A stretch of 64,000 nt of DNA, taken from the NCBI RefSeq assembly GCF_024343775.1, contig NZ_RJUF01000176.1, positions 1 to 64,000 on the forward strand. Direction: 5' to 3'. A program made the position numbers and the translations under genes. Below are positions 27,492-36,561 of the stretch, piece by piece. Within the stretch, counting starts at the first letter, position 1. Each line of letters starts with the position of its first letter. The notes beneath the pieces were generated by a model. That model did no database searches, was not told the DNA's origin, and saw only the letters and a list, made by a program, of their open reading frames with translations. This DNA comes from Lacihabitans soyangensis. Lineage in GTDB: Bacteria > Bacteroidota > Bacteroidia > Cytophagales > Spirosomataceae.

Positions 27492-28394
27492 ATGAAAAAA
27501 ATACTAGTAACGGGTTCAAACGGACTTTTGGGTCAAAAATTAATTGAGAAACTTTCAAAAGCTGAAAATGTAGAAGTGGTAGCAACCGCAAGGGGCGAGA
27601 ACCGCTTACCTTTTGCTGAAAATTATAAATTCGTTAGTCTCGATATTACAAAAAAAGAAGAAGTAGAAACGGTATTTGAGGTTGAAAAGCCTGATGTGGT
27701 CATTCACACGGCAGCGATGACCAACGTTGACCAATGCGAAACCGAAAAAGTTGCTTGCTGGGATTTGAACGTAAAGGCCGTTGAATATTTACTTGAAGCA
27801 TCCAAAAAGCACAACTCGTTCTTCGTTCACCTTTCAACAGACTTTATTTTTGATGGTAAAGAAGGTCCTTATGATGAAAAAGCCGAAGCCAATCCACTTA
27901 GTTTCTATGGCTGGAGCAAATACGCCGCCGAAAAATTAGTTATAAATTCTGATGTCAAATGGGCCATTGCACGAACAGTTTTGGTTTATGGAATCGCCCA
28001 TGACATGAGCCGTACGAATATCATTCTTTGGGTCAAAAACTCACTTGAACAAGGCAAAAGTATCAATGTGGTAAATGACCAATGGAGAACCCCGACTCTG
28101 GCCGAAGATTTGGCAGACGGTTGTATTCTTATTGCCCAAAAAGAAGCCGAGGGGATATTTAACATATCAGGAAAAGATCTTTTGAATCCTTTCCAAATGG
28201 CGATTATGACTGCTGATTATTTTAATTTGGACAAAACATTGATAACAGAAGTTGACGGAACAAAATTTACCCAACCAGCCAAAAGACCTGCCAAAACGGG
28301 TTTTATTTTGGATAAACCCATTGAAGTTTTAGGGTACAATCCAAAGACTTTCCAAGAAGGAATTGCTTTTGTGGCTGAGCAGATTGGGAAATAA
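27492..28394 (+). CDS. RmlD-like NAD(P)-dependent sugar-nucleotide reductase
   Basis: 300 residues, an extended SDR fold. The nucleotide motif is VTGSNGLLGQKL (about 6-17). The catalytic Tyr and Lys are in FYGWSKYAAEKLV (about 138-150), with the Ser/Thr in HLSTDFIFDG (about 114-123). The closest named family is dTDP-4-dehydrorhamnose reductase (RmlD), but no rmlA, B or C lies nearby, so the sugar is uncertain. It stands alone after a terminator. Confidence 0.85.
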   Translation: MKKILVTGSNGLLGQKLIEKLSKAENVEVVATARGENRLPFAENYKFVSLDITKKEEVETVFEVEKPDVVIHTAAMTNVDQCETEKVACWDLNVKAVEYLLEASKKHNSFFVHLSTDFIFDGKEGPYDEKAEANPLSFYGWSKYAAEKLVINSDVKWAIARTVLVYGIAHDMSRTNIILWVKNSLEQGKSINVVNDQWRTPTLAEDLADGCILIAQKEAEGIFNISGKDLLNPFQMAIMTADYFNLDKTLITEVDGTKFTQPAKRPAKTGFILDKPIEVLGYNPKTFQEGIAFVAEQIGK

Positions 28395-28458
28395 ATTTGC
28401 TGTTGCAAGTCAACATTGGCTATAAAAAACTAAACCCATTTAAACCTCAAAAAAACCT

Positions 28459-29250
28459 ATGCTGTTGAGATTATCATTTTTCTTAATAATATTTTCTACC
28501 TCATTTGCCACAGCACAAACCGTAATAGACAGCGTACTTTCACTGACATTTCCCGGAAACGTTGAAAAATTCGAAAAGACAGAAGATAATATGACTGTCA
28601 AAGGATTTTATTTTAATACGGAACTTGAGTCTTTTGTTGTTCTCAGACTTTCCTTATTAGAGGATACAGGTGAAACCTCTCCCACAAATAATTTACAACT
28701 AGATGAAATTTATAAACAACAGATTAAAGCCTTAAACAAATCAATGCTCAGGAAGAGTTTTCTTTTTAAAGACTCCTCTAAAATTACTTTAAAAAATAGA
28801 GTTGCTTACAATCTGAAATATAATGTAGTAAACACAGAAGAGGTAGGTGCTGAAAGTATATTGATTTTCATTAATGGCGTGCATTATGTCATAACTTATT
28901 CAAAAGTAAGTGAATTCAATGAAGCGAATAAAATAAAATTCTTCAAATCTATTGAAATAAACGAAGCCTACGCCACAAATCAAATTGAACCTAACAAAAA
29001 AAATTACTTTAAAATCATAAAATACAGTATTTACATCTTAATGATTTTAGCTCTTGTCATATACCAAATCAAGGCAACAAAAAATAAATCAAAATTTGGA
29101 ATCAATTTAAAGACAAATTATTGCCCTATTTGCAATACAAGACAACCCAAAATTCGTTTTCCAAATAGCTTATCTCAAGCTCTGTTTGGAGGATCAAGTT
29201 GTCCAAATTGTAAATCCCATTTGGATAAATATGGAAATATAATTTCATGA
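28459..29250 (+). CDS. Membrane protein with C-terminal zinc ribbon
   Basis: 263 residues. A signal peptide (LIIFSTSFATAQ) leads to an exported beta-rich domain (about 22-185). One membrane helix follows (YSIYILMILALVIYQIKA, about 192-209). The short cytoplasmic tail ends in two CxxC knuckles, CPICNTRQ and CPNCKSHLD, typical of a zinc ribbon. I do not recognise the exported domain. The layout, an outside domain joined through one helix to a metal-binding tail, is unusual for a protein of this size. Confidence 0.72.
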   Translation: MLLRLSFFLIIFSTSFATAQTVIDSVLSLTFPGNVEKFEKTEDNMTVKGFYFNTELESFVVLRLSLLEDTGETSPTNNLQLDEIYKQQIKALNKSMLRKSFLFKDSSKITLKNRVAYNLKYNVVNTEEVGAESILIFINGVHYVITYSKVSEFNEANKIKFFKSIEINEAYATNQIEPNKKNYFKIIKYSIYILMILALVIYQIKATKNKSKFGINLKTNYCPICNTRQPKIRFPNSLSQALFGGSSCPNCKSHLDKYGNIIS

Positions 29251-29291
29251 TTTAAGTAGACATTAAGATCAAATAAATTCTTTAAAAATAA

Positions 29292-30539
29292 TCACTTCCC
29301 CTCCTTAATCAATTTCACACTAAACAATTCTTTGGATTGGGTATAAATGTAGGTCACTATAACCAAAGTCATAGCCCCACCAAAAATAACGGAAGGAACG
29401 GTTCCCAAAAGCTTTGCAGCAAGGCCCGACTCAAATGCCCCGAGTTCGTTTGAGGTACTTACGAAAACACCATTGACGGCACTAACACGCCCACGCATGT
29501 GGTCAGGCGGGAGAATCTGCAAAATGGTGGAACGCACTACCACACTTATACTATCAAAAGCTCCCGTAAAAAATAAAGCGAAACATGAAAGATAAAAATT
29601 GGTGGAAACCGCAAAAACCAGGGTTGCCACGCCGAAACCTGCGACAGCCAATAACATGTTTCTCCAAGCCTTATTGGTAGGTGGAAAATAAGCAGTTCCC
29701 AACATCACCAAAACAGCCCCGACCGCCGGAGCGGCTCTAAGAAAGCCTAAGCCTTCTGCACCTACATGCAAAATATCTTTCGCAAAAACTGGCAACATGG
29801 CTATTACTCCTCCAAAAAGCACTGAAAACATATCTAAAACTATGCTATACCACATAATTTTGTTTTTTTTTACAAAACCATATCCCTCTTTTAGGCTATC
29901 CATCAAATTGGCCTTTGTTTGATTCTTTATTTCTTTCTTGGAAATTTGAGCAGCCAATAAAACCGTCAAAATCAAAAATGCCAATACTACCCATAATGAG
30001 CTTATAAAACCCACAAAAGCATACAAAAAACCGCCTAAAACAGGTCCAGCAATACGGCCAATTTGCCAAAACTGTGCACTCCAAGAGGCGGAGTTTGAAT
30101 AATGCTCTTCTTTCACCAAAAATGGCTTTAATGATGACCAAGATGGGCTGTAAAACCCTCTGGCGACACCAAAAATGAAGACTGAAACATAAATCACCCA
30201 AGGTTGATGCTCTTTATCAAGGCTCAAAAAAGAGTTTTCTGAAAGTCCAAAAATCAAAAGAAGTGTAACCAAACAAACTACAAAAAAACTCCATAAATAG
30301 ATTTTCTTTCTGTCAAACTTATCGGCCACATATCCACCAAACAAAGCCAATGAAATAAACGGAATCGCCTCCGCCAAACCAACCAAACCTAATGAAAAAG
30401 GGTCGTGGGTGAGTTCATATAAATAATATGAAAGCACAATCTCTTGCATCAAAATGGCCAAAGTAAAGAACAACTGGGCAGAAACGAAATACCTAAAATC
30501 GGAATATCTAAGAGCAGCGTAAGGGTCAGTTTTTGACAT
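29292..30539 (-). CDS. MFS transporter (MFS_3/EntS-like)
   Basis: 415 residues, about 12 membrane helices. The MFS loop 2-3 motif is GGYVADKFDRKKIYL (about 64-78), and the second half begins after the cytoplasmic loop near residue 205. The order of motifs (FGVARGFYSPSWSSLKPFL, ILPPDHMRGRVSAVNGVF) matches the MFS_3 group that includes the enterobactin exporter EntS and macrolide efflux proteins. The substrate is unknown. It is a single-gene unit divergent from the GIN-domain gene. Confidence 0.9.
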   Translation of the reverse strand: MSKTDPYAALRYSDFRYFVSAQLFFTLAILMQEIVLSYYLYELTHDPFSLGLVGLAEAIPFISLALFGGYVADKFDRKKIYLWSFFVVCLVTLLLIFGLSENSFLSLDKEHQPWVIYVSVFIFGVARGFYSPSWSSLKPFLVKEEHYSNSASWSAQFWQIGRIAGPVLGGFLYAFVGFISSLWVVLAFLILTVLLAAQISKKEIKNQTKANLMDSLKEGYGFVKKNKIMWYSIVLDMFSVLFGGVIAMLPVFAKDILHVGAEGLGFLRAAPAVGAVLVMLGTAYFPPTNKAWRNMLLAVAGFGVATLVFAVSTNFYLSCFALFFTGAFDSISVVVRSTILQILPPDHMRGRVSAVNGVFVSTSNELGAFESGLAAKLLGTVPSVIFGGAMTLVIVTYIYTQSKELFSVKLIKEGK

Positions 30540-30673
30540 AAATTTTATTTAATCTTTCAAGCAACTTCATGCAAATAAAACTCATCTTTAACATGTCGTT
30601 AATAAATAAACTTGATAACAGACAAAATAATTCTATCGGCAATAAAGTTTAATAGACTTAAAATCAAATAAAA

Positions 30674-31390
30674 ATGAAATATCTACTCTTTTCCCTTACC
30701 CTTTTAGTTTTTACAAGCTGCGACAAAATTCTTTATGAAGACGGCGTACCACCACGTGGCTATGACACCAAAGACTTTGCATTGAGTTCCTTTGACAGAG
30801 TTGAGCTCAACAATGCTTTTTTTGTGACCATCGTGAAATCAACAGAATCAAAAGTTTCTGCTAAAGGCTCTGGTGACGACATCGACGACTTGGAGGTTAC
30901 TGTTACCAACGGCAAATTAGACATCAGATACGACAAAAGAATCAGAATAAAACAACTCAAAAGATACAAAATGGAGTTGGTCGTTTACACTCCAAATATC
31001 ACCGAAATAGATGCTAAATCGGCTTCAGATACGGAAATTTCTGGCTTTGGTACTTTCAACAGCTTTATTGCAAGTGTTTCGGGTGCTTCTACACTTCGAC
31101 TTAATAATACTGTAAAATCTCTCACAGCTAACATCAGCGGAGCATCAAAAATAAGATTGCCTTTGAAGGTCGAAAATATTGATGCCGAAATTTCTGGAGC
31201 ATCTACGCTGGATGGGTTTGATGCCAATAGCACCGAAGTATTTCTCGAATTATCTGGAGCTAGCAAAGCCGAAGTAAGTGCTTCAAAAACACTAAGCGTA
31301 AAAGCCAGCGGTGCCAGCAAAGTTTTCTACAAAGGAGAGCCAAAAATTACCGAGGATTTATCAGGTGGAAGTAAGGTGAGTAAGGAGTAA
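30674..31390 (+). CDS. DUF2807 (head-GIN domain) lipoprotein
   Basis: 238 residues. It begins with a lipoprotein-like signal (LFSLTLLVFTSCDKIL, Cys about 16). The body is a right-handed beta-helix with a repeated SGAS turn: SVSGASTLRL, NISGASKIRL, EISGASTLDG, ELSGASKAEV, KASGASKVFY, DLSGGSKVSK. The entry motif FDRVELNNAFFVTI is typical of DUF2807. Its function is unknown; such proteins are abundant on Bacteroidota envelopes. A strong terminator follows. Confidence 0.92.
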   Translation: MKYLLFSLTLLVFTSCDKILYEDGVPPRGYDTKDFALSSFDRVELNNAFFVTIVKSTESKVSAKGSGDDIDDLEVTVTNGKLDIRYDKRIRIKQLKRYKMELVVYTPNITEIDAKSASDTEISGFGTFNSFIASVSGASTLRLNNTVKSLTANISGASKIRLPLKVENIDAEISGASTLDGFDANSTEVFLELSGASKAEVSASKTLSVKASGASKVFYKGEPKITEDLSGGSKVSKE

Positions 31391-31413
31391 GTAATCTCAT
31401 TTAATAGGTATTC

Positions 31414-31439
31414 AAAAAGGGCTTTTGCCCTTTTTTTTG
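31414..31439 (+). terminator. Intrinsic terminator of the GIN-domain gene
   Basis: AAAAAGGGC-TTTT-GCCCTTTTTTTT, with an 8-T run. Confidence 0.9.
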
Positions 31440-31538
31440 TTTTAAACTAAATTGATCAAATTATCTTCATTATATATTCTTGCCAATCTAAAGAAAGATA
31501 AATAGCACGTAAAGAACTTAGTATAACTAATTCCAACC

Positions 31539-31907
31539 TCAATCTAAATCACAATAACTTTTTTTGTCAGCTTGCATATGTAGTTTTCCCCATTGGTACA
31601 TACTGTCAATAATTGGTAAAATACTAGAGCCATAGGGCGTAATTTTATATTCAACCCTCGGAGGAATTTCGGCATAAATAATTCTTTCAATTATTCCATC
31701 AGACTCTAATTCTCTTAGTTGATTCGTCAATGTTTGCTTACTTATTTCGGTGATATTTTTCAACAATAAACTGTACCTATTTCTGTCTGTTCGAATCATG
31801 TGAATAATGCTTGGTTTCCATTTTCCACCAATAATATTCATGCAATATACCACGGGGCAATTTCCTGGGGTAAAGTCTTTTGTCTTCCTAATATTAGAGT
31901 TTTCCAT
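31539..31907 (-). CDS. HxlR-family winged-helix regulator
   Basis: 122 residues. CPVVYCMNIIGGKWKPSIIHMI near the N-terminus is the HxlR start with its redox-capable Cys, and SKQTLTNQLRELESDGIIERIIY is the DNA-reading winged helix. HxlR regulators often respond to reactive electrophiles through Cys and control a divergent gene. Here the divergent partner is the 88-residue protein at 32004, and the two -7 elements overlap, so it probably regulates both itself and that gene. Confidence 0.92.
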   Translation of the reverse strand: MENSNIRKTKDFTPGNCPVVYCMNIIGGKWKPSIIHMIRTDRNRYSLLLKNITEISKQTLTNQLRELESDGIIERIIYAEIPPRVEYKITPYGSSILPIIDSMYQWGKLHMQADKKSYCDLD

Positions 31908-31961
31908 TGGTCTAAAATTTTAGCCTATACACAATAATAGTGTCAATATAGATAGAATAGA

Positions 31962-31969
31962 CAAAGGTA
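31962..31969 (-). promoter_or_regulatory. -7 element TACCTTTG for the HxlR gene
   Basis: Exact TAnnTTTG match on the minus strand. It lies one base from the plus-strand -7 element of the divergent gene, so the two promoters must compete. Confidence 0.55.
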
Positions 31970-31970
31970 A

Positions 31971-31978
31971 TACTTTTG
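31971..31978 (+). promoter_or_regulatory. -7 element TACTTTTG for the 32004 gene
   Basis: Exact TAnnTTTG match, 25 nt before the ATG at 32004, back to back with the HxlR promoter. Confidence 0.55.
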
Positions 31979-32003
31979 TAGAATTAAATTTAAATTCAAA
32001 AAA

Positions 32004-32270
32004 ATGAAAAGAATTACCGTATTAATAACAATGCACTTTGACAATTCGAAAGGAAATTTTGAAGAATTAAGACAAAAAGAAATGGCTCATATCAAAAGTT
32101 GGAAAGAAGAAGATATTTTGGAGAATTTCTACATTAAATCTGAAAAAGATGGAGCCAAACTAATTTTCAAAAATATTGAGATGGAGCAAATCGTAAAAAA
32201 TATTGAAAACCTTCCACTTTTCCCTTACATGGAAAAAGTAGAATATCTAAATTATGATAAAGTATTCTAA
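32004..32270 (+). CDS. Small dimeric alpha/beta-barrel protein
   Basis: 88 residues. The pattern KRITVLITMHFDNSKGNFEEL, then a helix, FYIKSEKDGAKLIFKN and a final strand MEKVEYLNYDKVF fits the ferredoxin-like, YciI/muconolactone-isomerase-type dimeric barrels. No catalytic residue can be named. Its gene is divergent from an HxlR regulator, a common pairing for small detoxification or monooxygenase-like barrels. Confidence 0.65.
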   Translation: MKRITVLITMHFDNSKGNFEELRQKEMAHIKSWKEEDILENFYIKSEKDGAKLIFKNIEMEQIVKNIENLPLFPYMEKVEYLNYDKVF

Positions 32271-32276
32271 ATCGAT

Positions 32277-32303
32277 AAAAAAAAGGGCTTTCGCCCTTTT
32301 TTT
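32277..32303. terminator. Bidirectional terminator
   Basis: AAAAAAGGGC-TTTC-GCCCTTTTTTT between convergent genes. A-run and T-run on opposite arms let it serve both strands. It touches the stop codon of the molybdopterin-subunit gene. Confidence 0.88.
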
Positions 32304-34431
32304 ATAATATCTCCGCCACTTTCTCGTCTTCCTGTGCAAAAGGCTGCTTGTATAAACGCTTGCCCGTTGCTTTGAAGATCGCATTGGCCAATGCTCCGCC
32401 TGTAGGTGGTAATGCTGGCTCACCCAAACCAGTGGGATCTATTCCATTATCTATGAAATGTGCATCAATTTCTGGAACTTCGTTGAACCTTATCAATCTG
32501 TATTGGTCAAAATTCGTTTGTTTCGGAGCTCCGTTCTCGAAGTTTAGATTTCCGTACATGGCATGTCCAAGTCCATCCACAATAGCACCATAGATCTGGT
32601 TTCTTGCCCCACTTTGGTTGATTACTATTCCGCAATCGGTTACCGCAAAAACTTTCTTGAGCGTAGGTTTGCCTTTTTTCATTTCTACCTCGGCTATTTG
32701 AGCCACGTAAGAATTATGAGAAAAATATACGCTAAAGCCTTGATGCAAACCTTTCTTGGCACTCCCCCACTTCGCTCTTTCTGCTACGGTGGTGATCACT
32801 TTTTCGAACCTCAAAGGCTCATAAGTTATTTTACCCACAGGTTTTTCAATCGCCTTTTTGAGTAATTCCAAACGCAGTTTTACTGGGTCTTTTCCAGCCG
32901 CAAAAGCAATCTCATCAATAAACGCCTGCTCGGCATAAGCCAAGAAATTGGTAATTGGTGCTCTCCATGGACCTGTCGTAATATCCGACTTATAATCAGC
33001 CGATTCTATCAATACATTTTCTATTGCACCAACTGGAAAATTATCTTGCCTAGTAGAATTTCCAGCATTCAATCCAACTCCTTTCAGTGCAAAACCAGTT
33101 ACATTACCAGCTTTATCAATTGAAGCCTTAAATTTATATCTTACAGCCGGACGGTAAATTCCACCACTCATGTCGTCTTCACGTGTCCACATGAGTTTTA
33201 CAGGTGCTTTTATCAAAGACGAAACCTCCGCCGCTTCAAGAGCGTAGTCGTTGTTCAGTCTTCTACCGAATCCGCCTCCCATTTTGGTAAGCTCTACTGT
33301 GATATTTTCAACAGGTATATTTAGCAACTTAGCCACCTGATTTTGAGCAGATTGTGGCGTTTGAGTTGGCCCAACTAATTTTGCTGAATCCTTTTTCACA
33401 TCCGCAAAAAAGTTCATTGGTTCCATCGGACTATGCGACAAAAACGGACATTGATACTCAGCCTCAATGATTTTATGGGCTTCAGCAAAAGCCTTTTCTA
33501 TATCACCGTCTTTTCTTCTCACCTCAAAAGGACCGTTTTTCATCATATCGGTAAAGATTTGGTTGTGCTTTGTATCGCTTTCCAATTCTTTCGTATTTGT
33601 CCAATTGATGGTCAGCACTTTACGGGCTTTCATAATTGGCCAATTCGACTTACCAATAATGGCCACTTTGTCTTTAAACGAAATCACATCTATAACTCCA
33701 TCGATTTTCTTTGCTTCGGTGGCATCAAAATCCTTTAATGTCTGTCCAAAACCTTGTGGTCGCACGATTTGAGCATATAGCATTCCAGGCTGTTTGTAAT
33801 CCATGCCATACTTAGCCTTTCCAGTAAGTACGGTTTTGTTGTCTACACTCTTAATAGTCTGACCAATAAGCTTAAACTCCTTGTTCGACTTCAATGGAAT
33901 CTCTTTTGGTATTTCCACCGAAACGGCATCATTTACCAACTCACCATAGCTGATTTTTTCACCTTTTTCGTTGATAACAAACCCTTTATCTGTTTTCAGT
34001 GTAGTGGCAGACACATTCCATTTTTTTGAAGCCGCTGCTACCAATGCATATCTACCAGTTGCTCCTGCTTTTCTTAGCCTTTCCCAAGAATGCTTAATGG
34101 CCCCACTTCCGCCAGTGAGCTGTCTTTCAAAACGTTTAATGTCTAAGTCAGCTTGTTTTACCACGACTTTTTCCCAATCCACGTCCAATTCTTCTGCCAC
34201 TATCACTGCAAAAGCAGTTTTTATGCCCTGGCCAATTTCTGGATTTGGCGAAAAAATAGTAATCAGGTTGTTACTGTCGATGGTTAAAAAAGCATTGCTA
34301 AGCAATTCGTCTTTGACATTCTCCATACTGATAATTTCTGCAGCAGAATTACCTAAACTGTTGAAGCCAATCACCAAACCTCCAGAGGTCAATAGCATGT
34401 TTTTCAAAAAGTCTCTTCTGTTATTTTTCAT
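32302..34431 (-). CDS. Molybdopterin-binding subunit, isoquinoline 1-oxidoreductase-like
   Basis: 709 residues of the xanthine dehydrogenase superfamily. A twin-arginine signal ([16 protein letters not shown]) sends it folded to the periplasm. Cofactor-binding signatures include [13 protein letters not shown] (about 363-375) and [21 protein letters not shown] (about 478-498), and the catalytic Glu lies in [18 protein letters not shown] near the C-terminus. The order is typical of IorB rather than xanthine dehydrogenase. It oxidises an N-heterocycle or aldehyde; the substrate is unknown. Its start overlaps the 2Fe-2S subunit stop by 4 nt. Confidence 0.92.
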   Translation of the reverse strand: MKNNRRDFLKNMLLTSGGLVIGFNSLGNSAAEIISMENVKDELLSNAFLTIDSNNLITIFSPNPEIGQGIKTAFAVIVAEELDVDWEKVVVKQADLDIKRFERQLTGGSGAIKHSWERLRKAGATGRYALVAAASKKWNVSATTLKTDKGFVINEKGEKISYGELVNDAVSVEIPKEIPLKSNKEFKLIGQTIKSVDNKTVLTGKAKYGMDYKQPGMLYAQIVRPQGFGQTLKDFDATEAKKIDGVIDVISFKDKVAIIGKSNWPIMKARKVLTINWTNTKELESDTKHNQIFTDMMKNGPFEVRRKDGDIEKAFAEAHKIIEAEYQCPFLSHSPMEPMNFFADVKKDSAKLVGPTQTPQSAQNQVAKLLNIPVENITVELTKMGGGFGRRLNNDYALEAAEVSSLIKAPVKLMWTREDDMSGGIYRPAVRYKFKASIDKAGNVTGFALKGVGLNAGNSTRQDNFPVGAIENVLIESADYKSDITTGPWRAPITNFLAYAEQAFIDEIAFAAGKDPVKLRLELLKKAIEKPVGKITYEPLRFEKVITTVAERAKWGSAKKGLHQGFSVYFSHNSYVAQIAEVEMKKGKPTLKKVFAVTDCGIVINQSGARNQIYGAIVDGLGHAMYGNLNFENGAPKQTNFDQYRLIRFNEVPEIDAHFIDNGIDPTGLGEPALPPTGGALANAIFKATGKRLYKQPFAQEDEKVAEIL

Positions 34432-34892
34432 CTTTTTTGAAGTTTAGCTGCAAGTTTAACGGCCTCATTGATACGGTGATACGTGCCACATCTGCAAATA
34501 TGAGCAGACATAGCCATAGAGATTTCTTCCTCATCAGGATTAGGATTCTCTTTCAAAAGAGCGGCGGCAGTCATCATCTGACCTGACTGGCAGAAGCCAC
34601 ATTGTGGTACATCCAAAGTATCCCAGGCTTTTTGCACAGGGTGGTCTCCGTTTTCGGACAAACCTTCGATGGTCGTTATTTCTTTACCAATGGCCAAAGT
34701 GACTGGCGTAACGCACGAGCGAGTAGGCATGCCGTCAATATGAATGGTGCAAGCTCCACATTGAGCCATTCCACAACCATATTTGGTACCCGTAAGATCG
34801 AGTGTATCTCGAAGTACCCAAAGCAGAGGAGTATCCTCAGATACATCTACCTTTAGTTTTTTTCCGTTAATGCTAAGTGAATATTCTGACAT
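34428..34892 (-). CDS. 2Fe-2S subunit of the molybdenum hydroxylase
   Basis: 154 residues. The plant-type cluster is in [16 protein letters not shown] (Cys about 39, 44, 47) with a further Cys in TRSC (about 59). The second cluster is in [10 protein letters not shown] (about 98-101) and [11 protein letters not shown] (about 132-134). This matches IorA/CoxS. It passes electrons from the molybdenum centre. Lacking its own signal, it would cross the membrane bound to the Tat-targeted large subunit. No cytochrome c subunit gene is adjacent. Confidence 0.95.
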   Translation of the reverse strand: MSEYSLSINGKKLKVDVSEDTPLLWVLRDTLDLTGTKYGCGMAQCGACTIHIDGMPTRSCVTPVTLAIGKEITTIEGLSENGDHPVQKAWDTLDVPQCGFCQSGQMMTAAALLKENPNPDEEEISMAMSAHICRCGTYHRINEAVKLAAKLQKR

Positions 34893-34958
34893 TTAATGGT
34901 TGATTTTGTACGTCTAAATTACAAAATATTAACCAAAAAAAGCAATTAAGGTTTTAAA

Positions 34959-35939
34959 TTACGAAACATTGGCTTTTTTTGTAGACAAAAAGCTCATTAT
35001 AAAGGCTATGAGTCCAAAAACAAGAATAAAAAGAATGCCCGTCATGGTGTGTAAAAATGTAGCCAAGCTGATACCGTCTTGATTAGAAAGCCCGTAAAGA
35101 GCCACTATTTTACCAACCAAAAGATGGTAACTTCCAATACCACCAATAGTCGGAACAGCCATACCGATGGATCCCATCACCAAAATCGTCAAAACTGCTA
35201 GAAAACTCAGAGAGTCTCCCAAAGAAACCGCCTTGCAGAGCAAATAAGTAGAGGCGTAATACATGGCCCAGATAAAAATGGTATGCAGAAAAAACTGAGT
35301 GGATTTTTCAATTTTAAGTACACTCAACAAGCCACTTCTTAGACCTTCAGTGAAGTCAAATATCTTTTTTATGAGTACAATTTTTAGAAACTTCTCTTTG
35401 TTTTTTTGAAAAGTAATTAATCCCAAAACACCAAAAAGAATTAGTCCTCCGGCAATAGTAAGTAGTTTGATGGGATTTTGATTGCCAAATAGATCAACAA
35501 AAAGGGACTGTATCCTTCCAAATTCTAACAAGAGATTTATCAAAACCAAAACGCCTAAAATCAAAACATCTATAATTCTTTCGGCTATTACTGCTCCAAA
35601 AGACTTGTCAAAAGGCACGTTTTCACTTTTTTGCAAACTTGCCGACCGAGCCAATTCTCCAGCCCTTGGAAAAACCAAATTGGTCAGGTAACCTATCAAA
35701 ACAGCTATGGAAGTATTTTTTAAAGATGGTTTATAACCCATTGGCTCAAGCATGATATTCCATCTTGCCGCACGGCTTATGTGAGCCAACAAAGCCAAAA
35801 TGGCAGCAAAAAGCACCAATACATAGTTGGCATCCTTAAAACTTTGTAGGGTTACGAGTAAATCGATATCCTTAAAGACCCAATTCAGCAAGGCCAAGCC
35901 CAAACCTACTGGCAGTATGTATTTTAATGCTTTTTTCAA
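34959..35939 (-). CDS. Flippase-like membrane protein (UPF0104/LPG_synthase_TM)
   Basis: 326 residues with about eight membrane helices. The family marks are LLAHISRAARWNIMLEPMGYKPSLKNTS (about 51-78), GYLTNLVFPRAGELARSASLQ (about 87-107) and GGIGSYHLLVGKIVALYGL (about 265-283). Related proteins include the MprF membrane domain and AglD. The likely role is moving or modifying a lipid-linked headgroup; the substrate is unknown. It starts 11 nt after panD, a frequent pairing in Bacteroidota. Confidence 0.88.
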   Translation of the reverse strand: MKKALKYILPVGLGLALLNWVFKDIDLLVTLQSFKDANYVLVLFAAILALLAHISRAARWNIMLEPMGYKPSLKNTSIAVLIGYLTNLVFPRAGELARSASLQKSENVPFDKSFGAVIAERIIDVLILGVLVLINLLLEFGRIQSLFVDLFGNQNPIKLLTIAGGLILFGVLGLITFQKNKEKFLKIVLIKKIFDFTEGLRSGLLSVLKIEKSTQFFLHTIFIWAMYYASTYLLCKAVSLGDSLSFLAVLTILVMGSIGMAVPTIGGIGSYHLLVGKIVALYGLSNQDGISLATFLHTMTGILFILVFGLIAFIMSFLSTKKANVS

Positions 35940-35950
35940 ACTGCTGATTA

Positions 35951-36301
35951 TTAAGAAACTACGCGATTGTTCTCGTCAGGGAAAACTACTGTAGGTTTGT
36001 GAGCCGCTGCTTCTTCTTGGGTCATCCAAGCATAAGAAATGATGATGATGATATCTCCTGGTTGTGCTTTTCGGGCGGCAGCTCCATTCAAACAAATAAT
36101 ACCTGTGTTTCTCTTGCCTTTTATGGCATAAGTCTCTATTCTTTCACCATTATTATTGTTTACGATTTGTACTTTTTCATTTTCCATAATGCCCGCCGCT
36201 TCTAAAAGTGCCTCGTCTATGGTTATACTTCCTACGTAATTGAGTTCCGCTTGCGTAACTTTCACTCTGTGTATTTTCGACTTGAATATGTTAACTAACA
36301 T
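35951..36301 (-). CDS. panD: Aspartate 1-decarboxylase proenzyme
   Basis: 116 residues. It makes beta-alanine for pantothenate and CoA. The self-cleavage site is Gly-Ser in [13 protein letters not shown] (Ser about 25), which yields the pyruvoyl group. Further marks are the active-site Tyr in [15 protein letters not shown] (about 58) and [20 protein letters not shown] (about 72-91). An excellent promoter (TTG-20-TATTTTTG) sits just upstream. panC is not adjacent in this window. Confidence 0.97.
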   Translation of the reverse strand: MLVNIFKSKIHRVKVTQAELNYVGSITIDEALLEAAGIMENEKVQIVNNNNGERIETYAIKGKRNTGIICLNGAAARKAQPGDIIIIISYAWMTQEEAAAHKPTVVFPDENNRVVS

Positions 36302-36321
36302 ACAACCTGTATTTTTTTATG

Positions 36322-36352
36322 CAAAAATACAACCATAATAATGAAATAACAA
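36322..36352 (-). promoter_or_regulatory. panD promoter
   Basis: On the minus strand, TTG (36350-36352), 20 nt, TATTTTTG (36322-36329), then 20 nt to the panD ATG. It fits the Bacteroidota consensus in both boxes and spacing. Confidence 0.7.
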
Positions 36353-36535
36353 TAAGACTAAAAACGAGAATTCTACGTAAACCCAAAAAAATGAAAGAAA
36401 ATCGACTCCAATTAATTTTTGCCTTATAGCTATTTCCAACCATCCTCAAACCTATCCTGATAGGTTTTTTGATGCTTGTCATACCTATTTTGCAAAATTT
36501 AATTTCGTCAGAATGTCTATTGATTTTTTTGGGTT

Positions 36536-36543
36536 AAATTTGC
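36536..36543 (+). promoter_or_regulatory. -7 element TAAATTTG
   Basis: Exact TAnnTTTG match 18 nt before the aminotransferase ATG at 36562. No clear -33. Confidence 0.5.
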
Positions 36544-36561
36544 AGTTCAATAACAATACGT

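Noticed and set aside
31930-31956. Possible HxlR operator with ACAC/GTGT and CTATA/TATAG arms
   Set aside because: The inner and outer arms have different centres of symmetry, so they do not form one palindrome. Not called as a site.
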